In this document: piece by piece, positions 32,437 to 39,759 of the stretch | Layout of the letters: each line of letters starts with the position of its first letter | How positions within the stretch are numbered: position 1 is the stretch's first letter | Assembly: GCA_030603035.1 (NCBI GenBank) | Contig: JAUVYQ010000005.1 | Coordinates: forward strand, 1 to 39,759 | DNA length: 39,759 bases | Source of the DNA: Phycisphaerae bacterium | GTDB lineage: Bacteria; Planctomycetota; Phycisphaerae; Sedimentisphaerales; SG8-4 | Direction of reading: 5' to 3' | The notes under the pieces: model-generated | Told to the model about the DNA's origin: nothing | Database searches by the model: none | Seen by the model: the letters and a program-made list of their open reading frames with translations, nothing else | Translations under genes and position numbers: made by a program

Positions 32437-33006
32437 TCACTTATCTACACCTAAAATGAGCGCAGGAATATCTATGTTTGAGACGCCTCGTTTCTCTAAA
32501 TCCCAAACAAACTGTTCAAAATAAGATACTCCTGTTGACATTTCATCAGCGAAGTTTTTTACGGGAACTACTTCAATACCCAGATCGATAATATCAAGGT
32601 TATGAAAGATCGTCATTTTAGCGCAGATATTGTATACCATAAAAGCATATTTGCCGAATTGTATCTCAACGCCAAGCCGCTTTTTGACAAAATCCATTTG
32701 GCGAAATGCACCTTTTCTTAACGGTTTGGGTTTGTATTCATCTGCATAAAACTTAGTAGGGTATTCGCATTTGACCCTTGGAGAAGACCGCCCCATCTTC
32801 AAAAACAAAGACTTAAATGCCGTATTTAATTTCTTCGGACTATACAACATACGGCCCGGCATAGTTTTTTCTTTGCTTTTCTTCGTTTTACATTTTGATG
32901 CGTTTATTTTTCCGATAATAGTTTCTACCTCCTGTAGCAAATCTGGATACTTTTTCTTAACAGTTCCCGACCCTTTGTTAAAGGAATAACTCCCCGCAAT
33001 TATCAT
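32437..33006 (-). CDS. type II restriction endonuclease, BglII family
   Basis: 189 aa from the ATG at 33006 that overlaps the methyltransferase stop (ATGA). The active-site arrangement Asp105 (QMDFVKK), Glu114 and Gln116 (VEIQF) has the D-X8-E-X-Q spacing known for BglII (Asp84, Glu93, Gln95), including the unusual Gln. Following segments YAFMVYNICAKMTIFHN, IDLGIEVVPVK and STGVSYFEQFVWDL match the family outline. BglII cuts AGATCT and BstYI-type relatives RGATCY; the actual site here is an inference. Low GC relative to neighbours suggests transfer. Confidence 0.88.
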   Translation of the reverse strand: MIIAGSYSFNKGSGTVKKKYPDLLQEVETIIGKINASKCKTKKSKEKTMPGRMLYSPKKLNTAFKSLFLKMGRSSPRVKCEYPTKFYADEYKPKPLRKGAFRQMDFVKKRLGVEIQFGKYAFMVYNICAKMTIFHNLDIIDLGIEVVPVKNFADEMSTGVSYFEQFVWDLEKRGVSNIDIPALILGVDK

Positions 33007-33974
33007 TTGAACAGAACCTCCTTGCCTTTTTCCCTGTCCCATTCTTTGGGAATTTGACAAATTTTTTCTCCACCACTTGGTTTATGGACAGGTTTTCCCA
33101 AAGGGCGAATACGCAATATTCCAGCGTAATAATCTTCAATTCTCTTCTTTGCTGTTTCCACGTACTCAAGCTCTTTTTCGCATCCCATCGCGCGGCGATT
33201 ATGCATAAGTGCTCCTATAAGAGCAGAGCCAACTCCTGCAAAAGGATCGAGCACCCAATCATCTTCATTTGTCAACGCAAGAACGCAGCGCTGAACTAAT
33301 TCAATGGGAAATTGACATGGATGAATAGTTTTTTCCGGGTGATTCGATTTTACGTTTGGGATATCCCACAGTTCACTTTCCCAATCCTGGGCAACAATTT
33401 CCCAAATGTCAGATGGATTTTTCCCCTTAGGGTTACACGATGGAAGTCCTTTTTTGGGGCCTTTGAAATGCCTCTTGCCAGGGTATTTTGATGGAATTCG
33501 AACCGGATCAAGATTAAATTTATATTCGTCAGTTTTAGTGAACCACAGGACAGTTTCGTAACGCCCGGAAAAACGCTTTGATGCGTGCAGCCCGTGATTA
33601 AAATACCAAATAATCCGATTCCTAAGCTGTAATCCCAACTGCTTGAAAATTGAATAATAAAAAATGTCTAACGGAAATACTTCACCCTTTTCCACATAGT
33701 TTCCAACTTGCCAGCACAGACTGCCTTGCAATGATAGCACTCTTACTAATTCCCGTAAGGCAGGCTCGATAGATTTCAAATATTCGTCAAGTTTCATGCT
33801 GCGCTCATAAGCCTTCCCCACATTGTACGGCGGAGATGTAATTACAAGCTGAATTGATTCCGGGGGTATTGCGCTGAGTGCATTCAAACAGTCACCAGCA
33901 TAAAGAACAATTCTGCCTTCTTCGCTAAAATCGCTTTGGATATGTGGCATATTATGCCTAAACAGCTTGTCCAT
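33003..33974 (-). CDS. DNA methyltransferase (N4-cytosine/N6-adenine, beta type) of a BglII-like system
   Basis: 323 aa. Catalytic motif IV ITSPPYNVGKAYERS (about 45-59) precedes the SAM motif VLDPFAGVGSALIGAL (about 241-256), the order of beta-class amino-methyltransferases; Ser-Pro-Pro-Tyr is usual for N4-cytosine enzymes, as for M.BglII. A target-recognition region lies between (about 130-210). AAGGA stands 12 bp before the ATG. It overlaps the endonuclease by ATGA and starts 18 bp after the membrane-anchored protein, so the pair is embedded in a minus-strand run. No controller (C) protein is seen. Confidence 0.92.
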   Translation of the reverse strand: MDKLFRHNMPHIQSDFSEEGRIVLYAGDCLNALSAIPPESIQLVITSPPYNVGKAYERSMKLDEYLKSIEPALRELVRVLSLQGSLCWQVGNYVEKGEVFPLDIFYYSIFKQLGLQLRNRIIWYFNHGLHASKRFSGRYETVLWFTKTDEYKFNLDPVRIPSKYPGKRHFKGPKKGLPSCNPKGKNPSDIWEIVAQDWESELWDIPNVKSNHPEKTIHPCQFPIELVQRCVLALTNEDDWVLDPFAGVGSALIGALMHNRRAMGCEKELEYVETAKKRIEDYYAGILRIRPLGKPVHKPSGGEKICQIPKEWDREKGKEVLFK

Positions 33975-33992
33975 AAATCTGTTTTAGTCCTT

Positions 33993-34502
33993 TTATTTTA
34001 GGTTCCCAAGGCCCATTTCTTCATCAGTGATATTGTATTGCCTGCGGTAGCGCTCTGGTATCCTACGCAGCAGCACCCTCGCCTTGGCGGCTTCTGGGCT
34101 GTCCGGCCACCGTTGGATTATCTGGCGGCAAAAATCCACGCATCTTTTATAACTCATGAGCGGCTTGCGGGCGATTCTAAATTCTCTCTCGGCCCACTGA
34201 TACAACCTTGACGCCTCTACATTTTGTTGTAGCTGTTCCATCTCATCGGGCTGTGGCTTGGGTGGCTGAGGCTGGACAGCCGGCTGTTTTACATCTGCCC
34301 CTTTTGCCTTTGCCTGTTTAGCCTTTAGTTCAGCTTCGGCAAGCTCGGCCTGAAACCTGGCTTCCTGGGCCTCCACCAGTTTTTCTACTCTCTCGAAATC
34401 CGTTGCCTCGTCAATTCCGGAAGACAGGAAGTTCGCCAACAAAACAACTCCAATTATAATGATAATCACAAGAGCCGCTATTTTCAGCCAGAATGTATTC
34501 AT
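33993..34502 (-). CDS. membrane-anchored coiled-coil protein
   Basis: 169 aa from the ATG at 34502; a TTG at 34514 is possible. One N-terminal helix (FWLKIAALVIIIIIGVVLLANFL) is followed by a charged coiled coil (VEKLVEAQEARFQAELAEAELKAKQAKAKG), a Pro-rich linker (QPQPPKPQP) and a helical C-terminal part (YQWAEREFRIARK, CVDFCRQIIQRWPDSPEAAKARVLLRRIPERYR) that looks like one or two TPR helices. No family named. First gene of the minus-strand run ending with the PpiC-type gene; divergent from ribE. Confidence 0.7.
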   Translation of the reverse strand: MNTFWLKIAALVIIIIIGVVLLANFLSSGIDEATDFERVEKLVEAQEARFQAELAEAELKAKQAKAKGADVKQPAVQPQPPKPQPDEMEQLQQNVEASRLYQWAEREFRIARKPLMSYKRCVDFCRQIIQRWPDSPEAAKARVLLRRIPERYRRQYNITDEEMGLGNLK

Positions 34503-34632
34503 AATTACCGCCAACCCTTTTTAATATTGATTATTGATTATTGATTATTTATAATCCATTTTACCGTTTAGCTTTCTTTTTTCAATAGCAAATATCGAAG
34601 ATCCGCCGTCCGTGTGGCGGAGTCAATTTCAA

Positions 34633-35274
34633 ATGTTCACAGGGCTAATAGAGGCAATTTGCAGGGTAAAGTCGGTTCGCCGAAGCAGGGGGGGGCTTTT
34701 GCTGACCATAGACTTAGGCAAACCGGCCGATGAGAGCAAAATCGGCGATAGTATAGCCATAAACGGCGTGTGTCTGACGGTCGCCAGACTGGATGGCGGG
34801 CTTGCAACATTTGACATCAGCAGCGAAACCCTCACAAAGTCGAACCTGGGCAAACTAAAATCCTCATCGCCGGTCAATGTCGAACTCGCCCTGAAGGCCA
34901 CCGGTCGATTCGGCGGACATTTCGTCCAGGGGCATATCGACGGCGCAGCAACGATTAAAGCAATCAATAAGCAAGGTCAATTCGCCGATATAAAATTTGC
35001 AGCCGGCGCGGAGCTGCTCGACCAAATGGTAGTCAAAGGTTCGGTCGCCGTTGACGGAATAAGTTTGACGATAGCGAGTATGAATAAAAACAGCTTCAGC
35101 GTCGCGATAATACCTGAGACGCTAAAAAAAACGACGCTGGGTGAAGCAAAAATCGGTGATGCAGTAAACATTGAAACTGATATAATCGTAAAGACAGTAA
35201 AAAAGCAGCTTGAAAAGACTTTGCCACAGGAACAACCGCTAACAATGGAGAAGTTAAGAGAACTGGGCTTTTGA
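34633..35274 (+). CDS. ribE: riboflavin synthase alpha chain
   Basis: 213 aa from the ATG at 34633, which gives the family's MFTGLIEAI start; an upstream ATG at 34612 is less likely. Two lumazine-binding barrels are seen: the first with GDSIAINGVCLTVARL and FDISSETLTKSNLG, the second with GRFGGHFVQGHIDG, GSVAVDGISLTIASM and FSVAIIPETLKKTTLG. Trimeric enzyme converting two 6,7-dimethyl-8-ribityllumazine molecules into riboflavin. GGAG lies 12 bp upstream. Complete. Confidence 0.97.
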   Translation: MFTGLIEAICRVKSVRRSRGGLLLTIDLGKPADESKIGDSIAINGVCLTVARLDGGLATFDISSETLTKSNLGKLKSSSPVNVELALKATGRFGGHFVQGHIDGAATIKAINKQGQFADIKFAAGAELLDQMVVKGSVAVDGISLTIASMNKNSFSVAIIPETLKKTTLGEAKIGDAVNIETDIIVKTVKKQLEKTLPQEQPLTMEKLRELGF

Positions 35275-35368
35275 ATTTGTATCTCGTGAAGCGTGAATCG
35301 AATTACGAATGACGAGCCACAAATCAGGAAATACACAATACGAGATGCGATATACACGATACGAAAAT

Positions 35369-36418
35369 ATGAACAAAAATAGCGGCAATAATTCGATAGC
35401 TGAGCAAATGGTGATAGGGGTAACGATGGGCGATGCCTCTGGTATCGGCCCGGAGGTTGTTGTAAAGGCGCTGGCGGACCCGAATATCCGCCGGGCCGCA
35501 AAATTTATTGTTTTCGGTATGAACGAACAGCTCTGTTACGCAGCCGATAAAGTCGAGATTGAACCATTCTGGGGCCGACACCAACACGAAAAAATCAGCA
35601 GAGATTACCCGCATAAAGTTGTTGTAGCCGATTACGACGAATATTCCGTTCCGCCCTGGATTAGAGGCCCCAGCAGGGTTGCGGGCGAGACATCAATAAG
35701 GTTTTGCCTCGATGCCATTGACGCCGCCCGGGCCGGCATAATCGATGCGGTAGTAACAGCCCCAATTAGTAAAACCAGCTGGAAGCTGGCCGGCGCAACG
35801 TGGCCGGGCCATACGGAAATGCTCGCCGAGCGGTGCAAATCTCCGCGAAAGGCGATGATGTTTGTGGCCGGTCCGTTAAAACTGGCTCTGGCGACAATTC
35901 ACGAAGCGCTGTTTGAAGTGCGGCACAAGTTCACAATCGGCTGCGTCTTCGAGCCGATAGATTTATTAAATGACGCATTGAAAGAATACTTCGGCGTGGA
36001 GAATCCTAAGATTGGCGTTGCGGCACTGAATCCGCACGCCAGTGAAGACGGCCAATTCGGCGATGAAGAACGGCGGATAATATCGCCCGCGATTTTATTA
36101 GCCCAGGAACAAGGTATAAACTGCCTCGGCCCATTCAGCGCCGATACACTCTTTTTGCGGGCCGGCGGGGGCGAATTTGACGCCGTCGTCGCAATGTATC
36201 ACGACCAGGGTATGATTCCTGTAAAGCTGCTCGATTTCGAGAATGCGGTTAATATCACTATCGGCATACCGATAATAAGAACATCACCCGCCCACGGAAC
36301 AGCTTTCGATATCGCAGAGCGAAACCTTGCCAACCCGGCCGGTATGAAATCAGCCATAATCACTGCAATACAAATTGCGACAACAAAAAAGAATTTAGAA
36401 TTGAGAATTGCGAATTGA
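35369..36418 (+). CDS. pdxA: 4-hydroxythreonine-4-phosphate dehydrogenase
   Basis: 349 aa from the ATG at 35369, which precedes VIGVTMGDASGIGPEVVVKAL, the family's N-terminus. The frame extends to 35309, but those 20 codons (SGNTQYEMRYTRYE) are repeat text of the 'aatacgagatacgaa' type. Other marks: AVVTAPISKTSWKLAG, the metal-binding WPGHTEMLAE, and HDQGMIPVKLLDF with PIIRTSPAHGTAFDIA. It oxidises 4-phosphohydroxy-L-threonine in pyridoxal-phosphate synthesis. The last codons (NLELRIAN) also come from a 'ttagaattgagaattgcgaattgag' repeat that provides the stop. No clear ribosome-binding site. Confidence 0.95.
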   Translation: MNKNSGNNSIAEQMVIGVTMGDASGIGPEVVVKALADPNIRRAAKFIVFGMNEQLCYAADKVEIEPFWGRHQHEKISRDYPHKVVVADYDEYSVPPWIRGPSRVAGETSIRFCLDAIDAARAGIIDAVVTAPISKTSWKLAGATWPGHTEMLAERCKSPRKAMMFVAGPLKLALATIHEALFEVRHKFTIGCVFEPIDLLNDALKEYFGVENPKIGVAALNPHASEDGQFGDEERRIISPAILLAQEQGINCLGPFSADTLFLRAGGGEFDAVVAMYHDQGMIPVKLLDFENAVNITIGIPIIRTSPAHGTAFDIAERNLANPAGMKSAIITAIQIATTKKNLELRIAN

Positions 36419-36455
36419 GAATTGCAAAGCGATAATTCAGGAGTGAGAATGGACA

Positions 36456-36833
36456 ATGAGTGCTAATCAAAGAAAATCCAAGCAGAGGGATATCCAGGAA
36501 AGGGGGTTTTCATTTGCCTGTAGAATCGTGAAACTCTATCAGTTTTTAGCAAAGCAGAGAGGTAGCGGAGAAGTTTTGGGCAGGCAAGTTCTGCGTTCTG
36601 GGACATCGATTGGAGCAAATCTGGAAGAGGCGGTGGCAGGACAAAGCAAGGCTGATTTTGTCTCGAAGTGCAACATCGCTCTCAAAGAAGCCCGCGAGAC
36701 ATATTATTGGCTTCGACTCTTGATAAAAACCGAAGTCGTTCCTGCCAACAAGCTAAGGGGCCTGGCCGACGAATCAAACGAACTGGTCGCAATTCTTACC
36801 ACCATTGTGAAAAAATCTCGGTCTTCTGGATAA
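36456..36833 (+). CDS. four-helix bundle protein (23S rRNA IVS type)
   Basis: 125 aa. The sequence FACRIVKLYQFL, LGRQVLRSGTSIGANLEEAVAGQSKADFVSKCNIALKEARETYYWLRLL has the signature of the four-helix bundle family first found in intervening sequences of 23S rRNA genes and now known as a dispersed solo gene. It forms pentamers in known structures; cellular role unknown. It sits between pdxA and ksgA, surrounded by repeat text, and is likely a mobile or selfish insertion. AGGAG stands upstream. Confidence 0.92.
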   Translation: MSANQRKSKQRDIQERGFSFACRIVKLYQFLAKQRGSGEVLGRQVLRSGTSIGANLEEAVAGQSKADFVSKCNIALKEARETYYWLRLLIKTEVVPANKLRGLADESNELVAILTTIVKKSRSSG

Positions 36834-36873
36834 TTTTAAATTCGTAATTCTTAATTCTAAATTCGTATTTCTA

Positions 36874-37764
36874 ATGCAGACTAAGCAGCAGATCCAGCAG
36901 TTGCTTTCATCATCAGGCTTGCGGCCGAACAAACGGCTGGGCCAGTATTTCCTCATCGACCTGAACCTGATGGAAAAGCTCGTAGATTCTGCGGATATTG
37001 GTAGCGATGATATTGTGCTCGAAGTGGGCTGCGGCACAGGCTCTTTGACTGAGGCATTGGCCCAGCGTGCCGGCAAGGTCATCGCCGTCGAGGTTGATGG
37101 GCGCCTCGCCGAAATCACAAAAAGACAACTGGCAAAAGCCGAAAACGTCGCGGTCATCAACGCCGACATTCTCAAGAACAAAAATACTATCAGCGACACC
37201 GTCAGAGAAGCAATCGAGCCGGCCCGTGAAAAATACCCCGGCCGGTTCCTGCTGGTGGCAAACCTCCCTTACAATGTAGCTTCCCCCGTAATGCTGAATT
37301 TGGTTACAGGCCCGACAATAGCAGACAGTATGTATGTTACAATCCAAAAGGAAGTGGCCGAGCGAATGACGGCTGCTGCCGGCGGCAAAGATTACGGCAT
37401 ATTGAGCATCCTGCTGAGCGCAACGGGCGATGTAAAAACAGAAAGGGTTTTGAGGCCGACTGTCTTCTGGCCCCAGCCGCAGGTCGATTCTGCAATGGTC
37501 AGCTTTGTTCGCAAAAAGGAGAAAGTAAGCCGGATTAAGAATATGGAAGTCTTCAGCGAGGCCGTAAATCTCTTTATGCGACACCGCCGAAAGATGCTAA
37601 AGGCCTGCACAAAGCTCGCGGCCGGCAAGCTCACAAAGATTCACAGTTGGCCTAAAATCTTCGAGCAATGCTGCATTGACCCGCGTCACCGCCCCGAACA
37701 ACTCCCGCCGGAAGATTACATTGCCATTGCGAACCTGTGTTACGAGTCTGCCATTTTGCAATAA
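36874..37764 (+). CDS. ksgA: 16S rRNA dimethyladenosine transferase
   Basis: 296 aa. It dimethylates A1518 and A1519 in helix 45 of 16S rRNA. Seen are RPNKRLGQYFLIDLNLMEKLV, SAM motif VLEVGCGTGSLTEALAQRAG, VIAVEVDG, the catalytic LLVANLPYNVASPVM, and the C-terminal helical domain with MRHRRKMLKAC. Complete. No ribosome-binding site is visible before the ATG; the upstream 40 bp is 'taattcttaattctaaattcg' repeat text, which may have displaced the natural leader. Confidence 0.96.
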   Translation: MQTKQQIQQLLSSSGLRPNKRLGQYFLIDLNLMEKLVDSADIGSDDIVLEVGCGTGSLTEALAQRAGKVIAVEVDGRLAEITKRQLAKAENVAVINADILKNKNTISDTVREAIEPAREKYPGRFLLVANLPYNVASPVMLNLVTGPTIADSMYVTIQKEVAERMTAAAGGKDYGILSILLSATGDVKTERVLRPTVFWPQPQVDSAMVSFVRKKEKVSRIKNMEVFSEAVNLFMRHRRKMLKACTKLAAGKLTKIHSWPKIFEQCCIDPRHRPEQLPPEDYIAIANLCYESAILQ

Positions 37765-38099
37765 GCCGCAGGGACCCCAAAGCCAACATACGGGCTTTGA
37801 GAACCCTCAAAATGGGGTCCCAAAACAATCCTCAAATTTGTGCTTGGCGCTTTCGCAGATTTCAGGCATAATTTATCAAAACATTTATTCCGGCAGCGGT
37901 CCACAGGGATGGAGGATATGCCATATTTGGGAAACGCCGATTCATCAGGGTACTTAAGGCCTCTAACAAAAAGACTGTCATTGCGAGCGAACCGCAGGTT
38001 CGCGTGGCAATCTCGTGCTTTCAACAACCAAAACCTCATTTTGTTAGAGCCTCTTAAAATGTTAATAAAGAACGAAAGAATTTTGATGGAGGGCAAAAA
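37765..38099. repeat. intergenic region with two hairpin elements
   Basis: No gene. A hairpin near 37769-37822 (arms GGGACCCCA and TGGGGTCCC, inner AAAGCC/GGCTTT) follows ksgA. An 89-bp foldback (37961-38049) follows. The DUF4380-like gene leader with GGAGGG occupies the last 20 bp. Confidence 0.65.
37961..38049. mobile_element. MITE-like foldback element carrying GTCATTGCGAG core
   Basis: Terminal inverted arms CTCTAACAAAA (37961-37971) and TTTTGTTAGAG (38039-38049) enclose GTCATTGCGAGCGAACC GCA GGTTCGCGTGGCAATCTC, itself an inverted repeat (GCGAACC/GGTTCGC, ATTGC/GCAAT). Relatives of the core are at 26165-26197 and 28441-28451. No coding capacity. Confidence 0.65.
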
Positions 38100-39155
38100 A
38101 TGAGAAGTCTAACAAAAGTGTACCACATTAACAGGACAGTCATAGCAGTGGGTTTGGGGTTGGCGCTTATGTCAACACTGGGGTGCCCACCGCAAGCGAT
38201 TGGCGGTCGGGAAATAAAAAAAGAAAGGAACCTGAGAATGAAGAAAGTCTCCTATGGCGGATGGCCGAATTGCATTAGACTCAGCAACGGGCAGATAGAA
38301 GTTATTGCGACAACAGACGTCGGGCCTCGAATTATGCGGTTTGGCTACGTGGGCGGACAAAATTTGCTCAAAGAATACAAGGACCAGATGGGCAAAACGG
38401 GGGGCAATAGCTGGCGAATATACGGCGGACACCGCTTGTGGCATGCTCCTGAAGATGCGCAGAGAACATACCATCCTGATAATTCACCTATCAAGTACAC
38501 CTGGGACGGAAAGACCCTAAAACTTATGCAGGATGTCGAGAGCACAACCGGTATAGTAAAGGAAATTGAAATCACCCTCGAAGCAAAAACCAACCGCGTA
38601 AAAGTGCTTCACCGGCTGGTCAATAAAAATTTGTGGGACATAAAAGCATCGCCCTGGGCGATGAGTGTTATGGCGCAAGGTGGCAGGCTTATTCTGCCGC
38701 AGGAACCCTATCGTTCCCATCCTGAGTATTTGCTTCCTGCACGTCCACTGGTACTGTGGCACTACACCGATATGAAAGACCCGCGATGGATATGGGGCAC
38801 AAAGTATATACAGCTCAAACAGGACCCCAACGCTACAACAAAACAGAAGGTAGGTCTGCTGAACAAGCTCGGCTGGGGAGCTTATTACTTAAATGGCGAG
38901 CTGTTTGTCAAACGCTACCCGTACGATTCTGACGCAACATATCCGGATATGGGCTGTAATACCGAGACCTTCACTAATTCCGAAATGTTAGAGTTCGAGA
39001 CGCTCGGCCCACTTACAAAAATCCCGGCAAACGGCGGAACGGCAGAGCATATCGAGCATTGGTCCTTATTCAAAGTAAAAGTCGGAGAAGACGAATCGGA
39101 AATCGATAAAAAGGTACTTCCTCTCGTAAAAAAAGCAACAAAAGCAGGCATATAG
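38100..39155 (+). CDS. exported DUF4380-like (galactose-mutarotase-fold) protein
   Basis: 351 aa. N-terminal signal (VIAVGLGLALMSTLGC) may be a lipoprotein leader with Cys29, though the lipobox is atypical. The body (GGWPNCIRLSNGQIEVIATTDVGPRIMRFGYVGGQNLL, GGHRLWHAPED, VKVLHRLVNKN, SPWAMSVMAQGGRLILPQ, YYLNGELFVKRYPY) resembles the mutarotase-like beta-supersandwich proteins annotated as DUF4380. A role in sugar recognition or processing is plausible given the adjoining GH2 remnant, 19 bp downstream. GGAGGG precedes the ATG. Confidence 0.75.
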   Translation: MRSLTKVYHINRTVIAVGLGLALMSTLGCPPQAIGGREIKKERNLRMKKVSYGGWPNCIRLSNGQIEVIATTDVGPRIMRFGYVGGQNLLKEYKDQMGKTGGNSWRIYGGHRLWHAPEDAQRTYHPDNSPIKYTWDGKTLKLMQDVESTTGIVKEIEITLEAKTNRVKVLHRLVNKNLWDIKASPWAMSVMAQGGRLILPQEPYRSHPEYLLPARPLVLWHYTDMKDPRWIWGTKYIQLKQDPNATTKQKVGLLNKLGWGAYYLNGELFVKRYPYDSDATYPDMGCNTETFTNSEMLEFETLGPLTKIPANGGTAEHIEHWSLFKVKVGEDESEIDKKVLPLVKKATKAGI

Positions 39156-39174
39156 ATTGAAAGGAGAAGAAAAG

Positions 39175-39618
39175 ATGGAATCAAAACGCAGCGAAAGAGG
39201 GTTGTTTCAAAACAAGACAAGGTATTGGGTCATGATATGCGCGGCGCTGATGGGCTGCTCGTCTATGCAGGCGGAGTGGAAACCGGCAAAAGGACCGCTG
39301 ATGACGCGATGGGCAAAGGAGGTTTCACCGAGCAATGCCCACCCTGAGTATCCCCGGCCGCAAATGGTCCGCAAGGACTGGCTGAATCTCAACGGGCTGT
39401 GGGAGTACGCCATCCGTCCGAAAGATGAGCCGAAACTTGCGAACTTCGATGGGCAGATTCTTGTGCCATTTCCGGTTGAGTCGGCTCTGTCAGGCAGGGG
39501 TGATGAAGAAAGTAGGCGAAAAGAACCGCTTGTGGTATCGACGCACATTTAAGATACCCGGCAAATGGAAAGGCCAGCGCGTACTGCTGCATTTTGGCGC
39601 TGTGGACTGGGACACAAC
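39175..39618 (+). pseudogene. glycoside hydrolase family 2 N-terminus, frameshifted and truncated
   Basis: From the ATG at 39175 (AAAGGAG upstream) a signal peptide precedes RPQMVRKDWLNLNGLWEYAI...FDGQILVPFPVESALSG, the sugar-binding domain of GH2 enzymes. The frame is then lost: CAGG is duplicated in tandem (39491-39498) and the expected continuation VMKKVGEKNRLWYRRTFKIPGKWKGQ...LLHFGAVDWDTT is found in another frame. Removing 4 bp joins the two. After DWDTT homology ends abruptly at about 39618, where an IS-like sequence begins. The intact enzyme would have been a secreted beta-galactosidase or beta-glucuronidase-type hydrolase. Confidence 0.88.
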
Positions 39619-39759
39619 GGGAGGATGTCCCGAATGTCGTTGAAAATTGATTGAAAAAATCATGCGGTCGGGGTAACGGTAATGTGTTTTTTAACATGAA
39701 TTGTTACCCTTTTTTAGGAGACCGCATGATGGGAAAATCGTATCAGCGAAAAACCAATC
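39619..39759 (+). mobile_element. putative insertion-sequence end with transposase start
   Basis: Begins where GH2 homology stops. A foldback CATGCGGTC (39661-39669)/GACCGCATG (39720-39728) with inner GGGTAAC/GTTACCC precedes ATGATGGGAAAATCG at 39726, which has AGGAG upstream and continues past the window edge (MMGKSYQRKTN). The hairpin could hide the start codon and limit transposase translation. IS family cannot be told from 11 residues. Confidence 0.55.

Overview
The window looks like chromosomal DNA of an uncultured, Gram-negative-type bacterium, most probably a Planctomycetota member of the Phycisphaerae/Sedimentisphaerales kind. That placement is an inference. It rests on the combination of a Tat-exported sulfatase, three PEP-CTERM secreted proteins, a lipoprotein beta-propeller, an outer-membrane barrel, GTP-type PEP carboxykinase next to pyruvate phosphate dikinase in the same region, and intergenic space saturated with short dispersed repeats. 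No rRNA or other decisive marker is present.

Layout. 1-2.4 kb: a probably 5'-truncated metzincin-like protease and a membrane-anchored HEAT-repeat protein. 2.4-6.8 kb: purD and a giant AsmA-like protein. 6.8-8.7 kb (minus): an AT-rich two-gene ATGA-overlapping module, a P-loop plus nucleoside-deoxyribosyltransferase-like protein with a 73-aa partner, of unknown function. 9-15.5 kb: sulfatase, trmB, cysteine hydrolase and ppdK. 15.5-18.1 kb: repeat-rich DNA holding two small-cassette-like genes separated by duplicated segments ending in attC-like hairpins, then a 35-aa Lys-rich protein. 18.1-19.2 kb: a promoter plus nested hairpins, a repeat mosaic, and tRNA-His. 19.3-26 kb: OMP barrel, three PEP-CTERM proteins, an array of structurally conserved hairpin modules, a receiver-like protein and an orphan sigma-54 activator. 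26.3-30.3 kb (minus): GTP-PEPCK, ATP-cone protein, NrdR and a promoter-to-terminator ncRNA candidate. 30.6-34.5 kb (minus): PpiC-type isomerase, a ThyA-family protein, a BglII-type restriction-modification pair and a membrane-anchored protein. 34.6-37.8 kb: ribE, pdxA, a four-helix-bundle protein and ksgA. 38.1-39.8 kb: DUF4380-like sugar-binding protein, a GH2 pseudogene broken by a 4-bp duplication and apparently cut off by an IS end.

Together the genes mix housekeeping (purine, riboflavin, B6, tRNA/rRNA modification, C3/C4 carbon flux by PPDK and PEPCK) with a surface and polysaccharide lifestyle (sulfatase, GH2, PEP-CTERM, OMP) and with mobile or defence inserts. The most notable signals are: (i) GC-rich palindromes and other intergenic-type repeats sitting in frame inside housekeeping genes, the clearest being a 30-bp insert in the sulfatase flanked by a 6-bp direct repeat; (ii) a tandem set of hairpin modules whose stems differ in sequence but keep pairing; (iii) an orphan ncRNA; (iv) attC-like cassette structure without a visible integrase; (v) the uncharacterised P-loop/deoxyribosyltransferase-like module.
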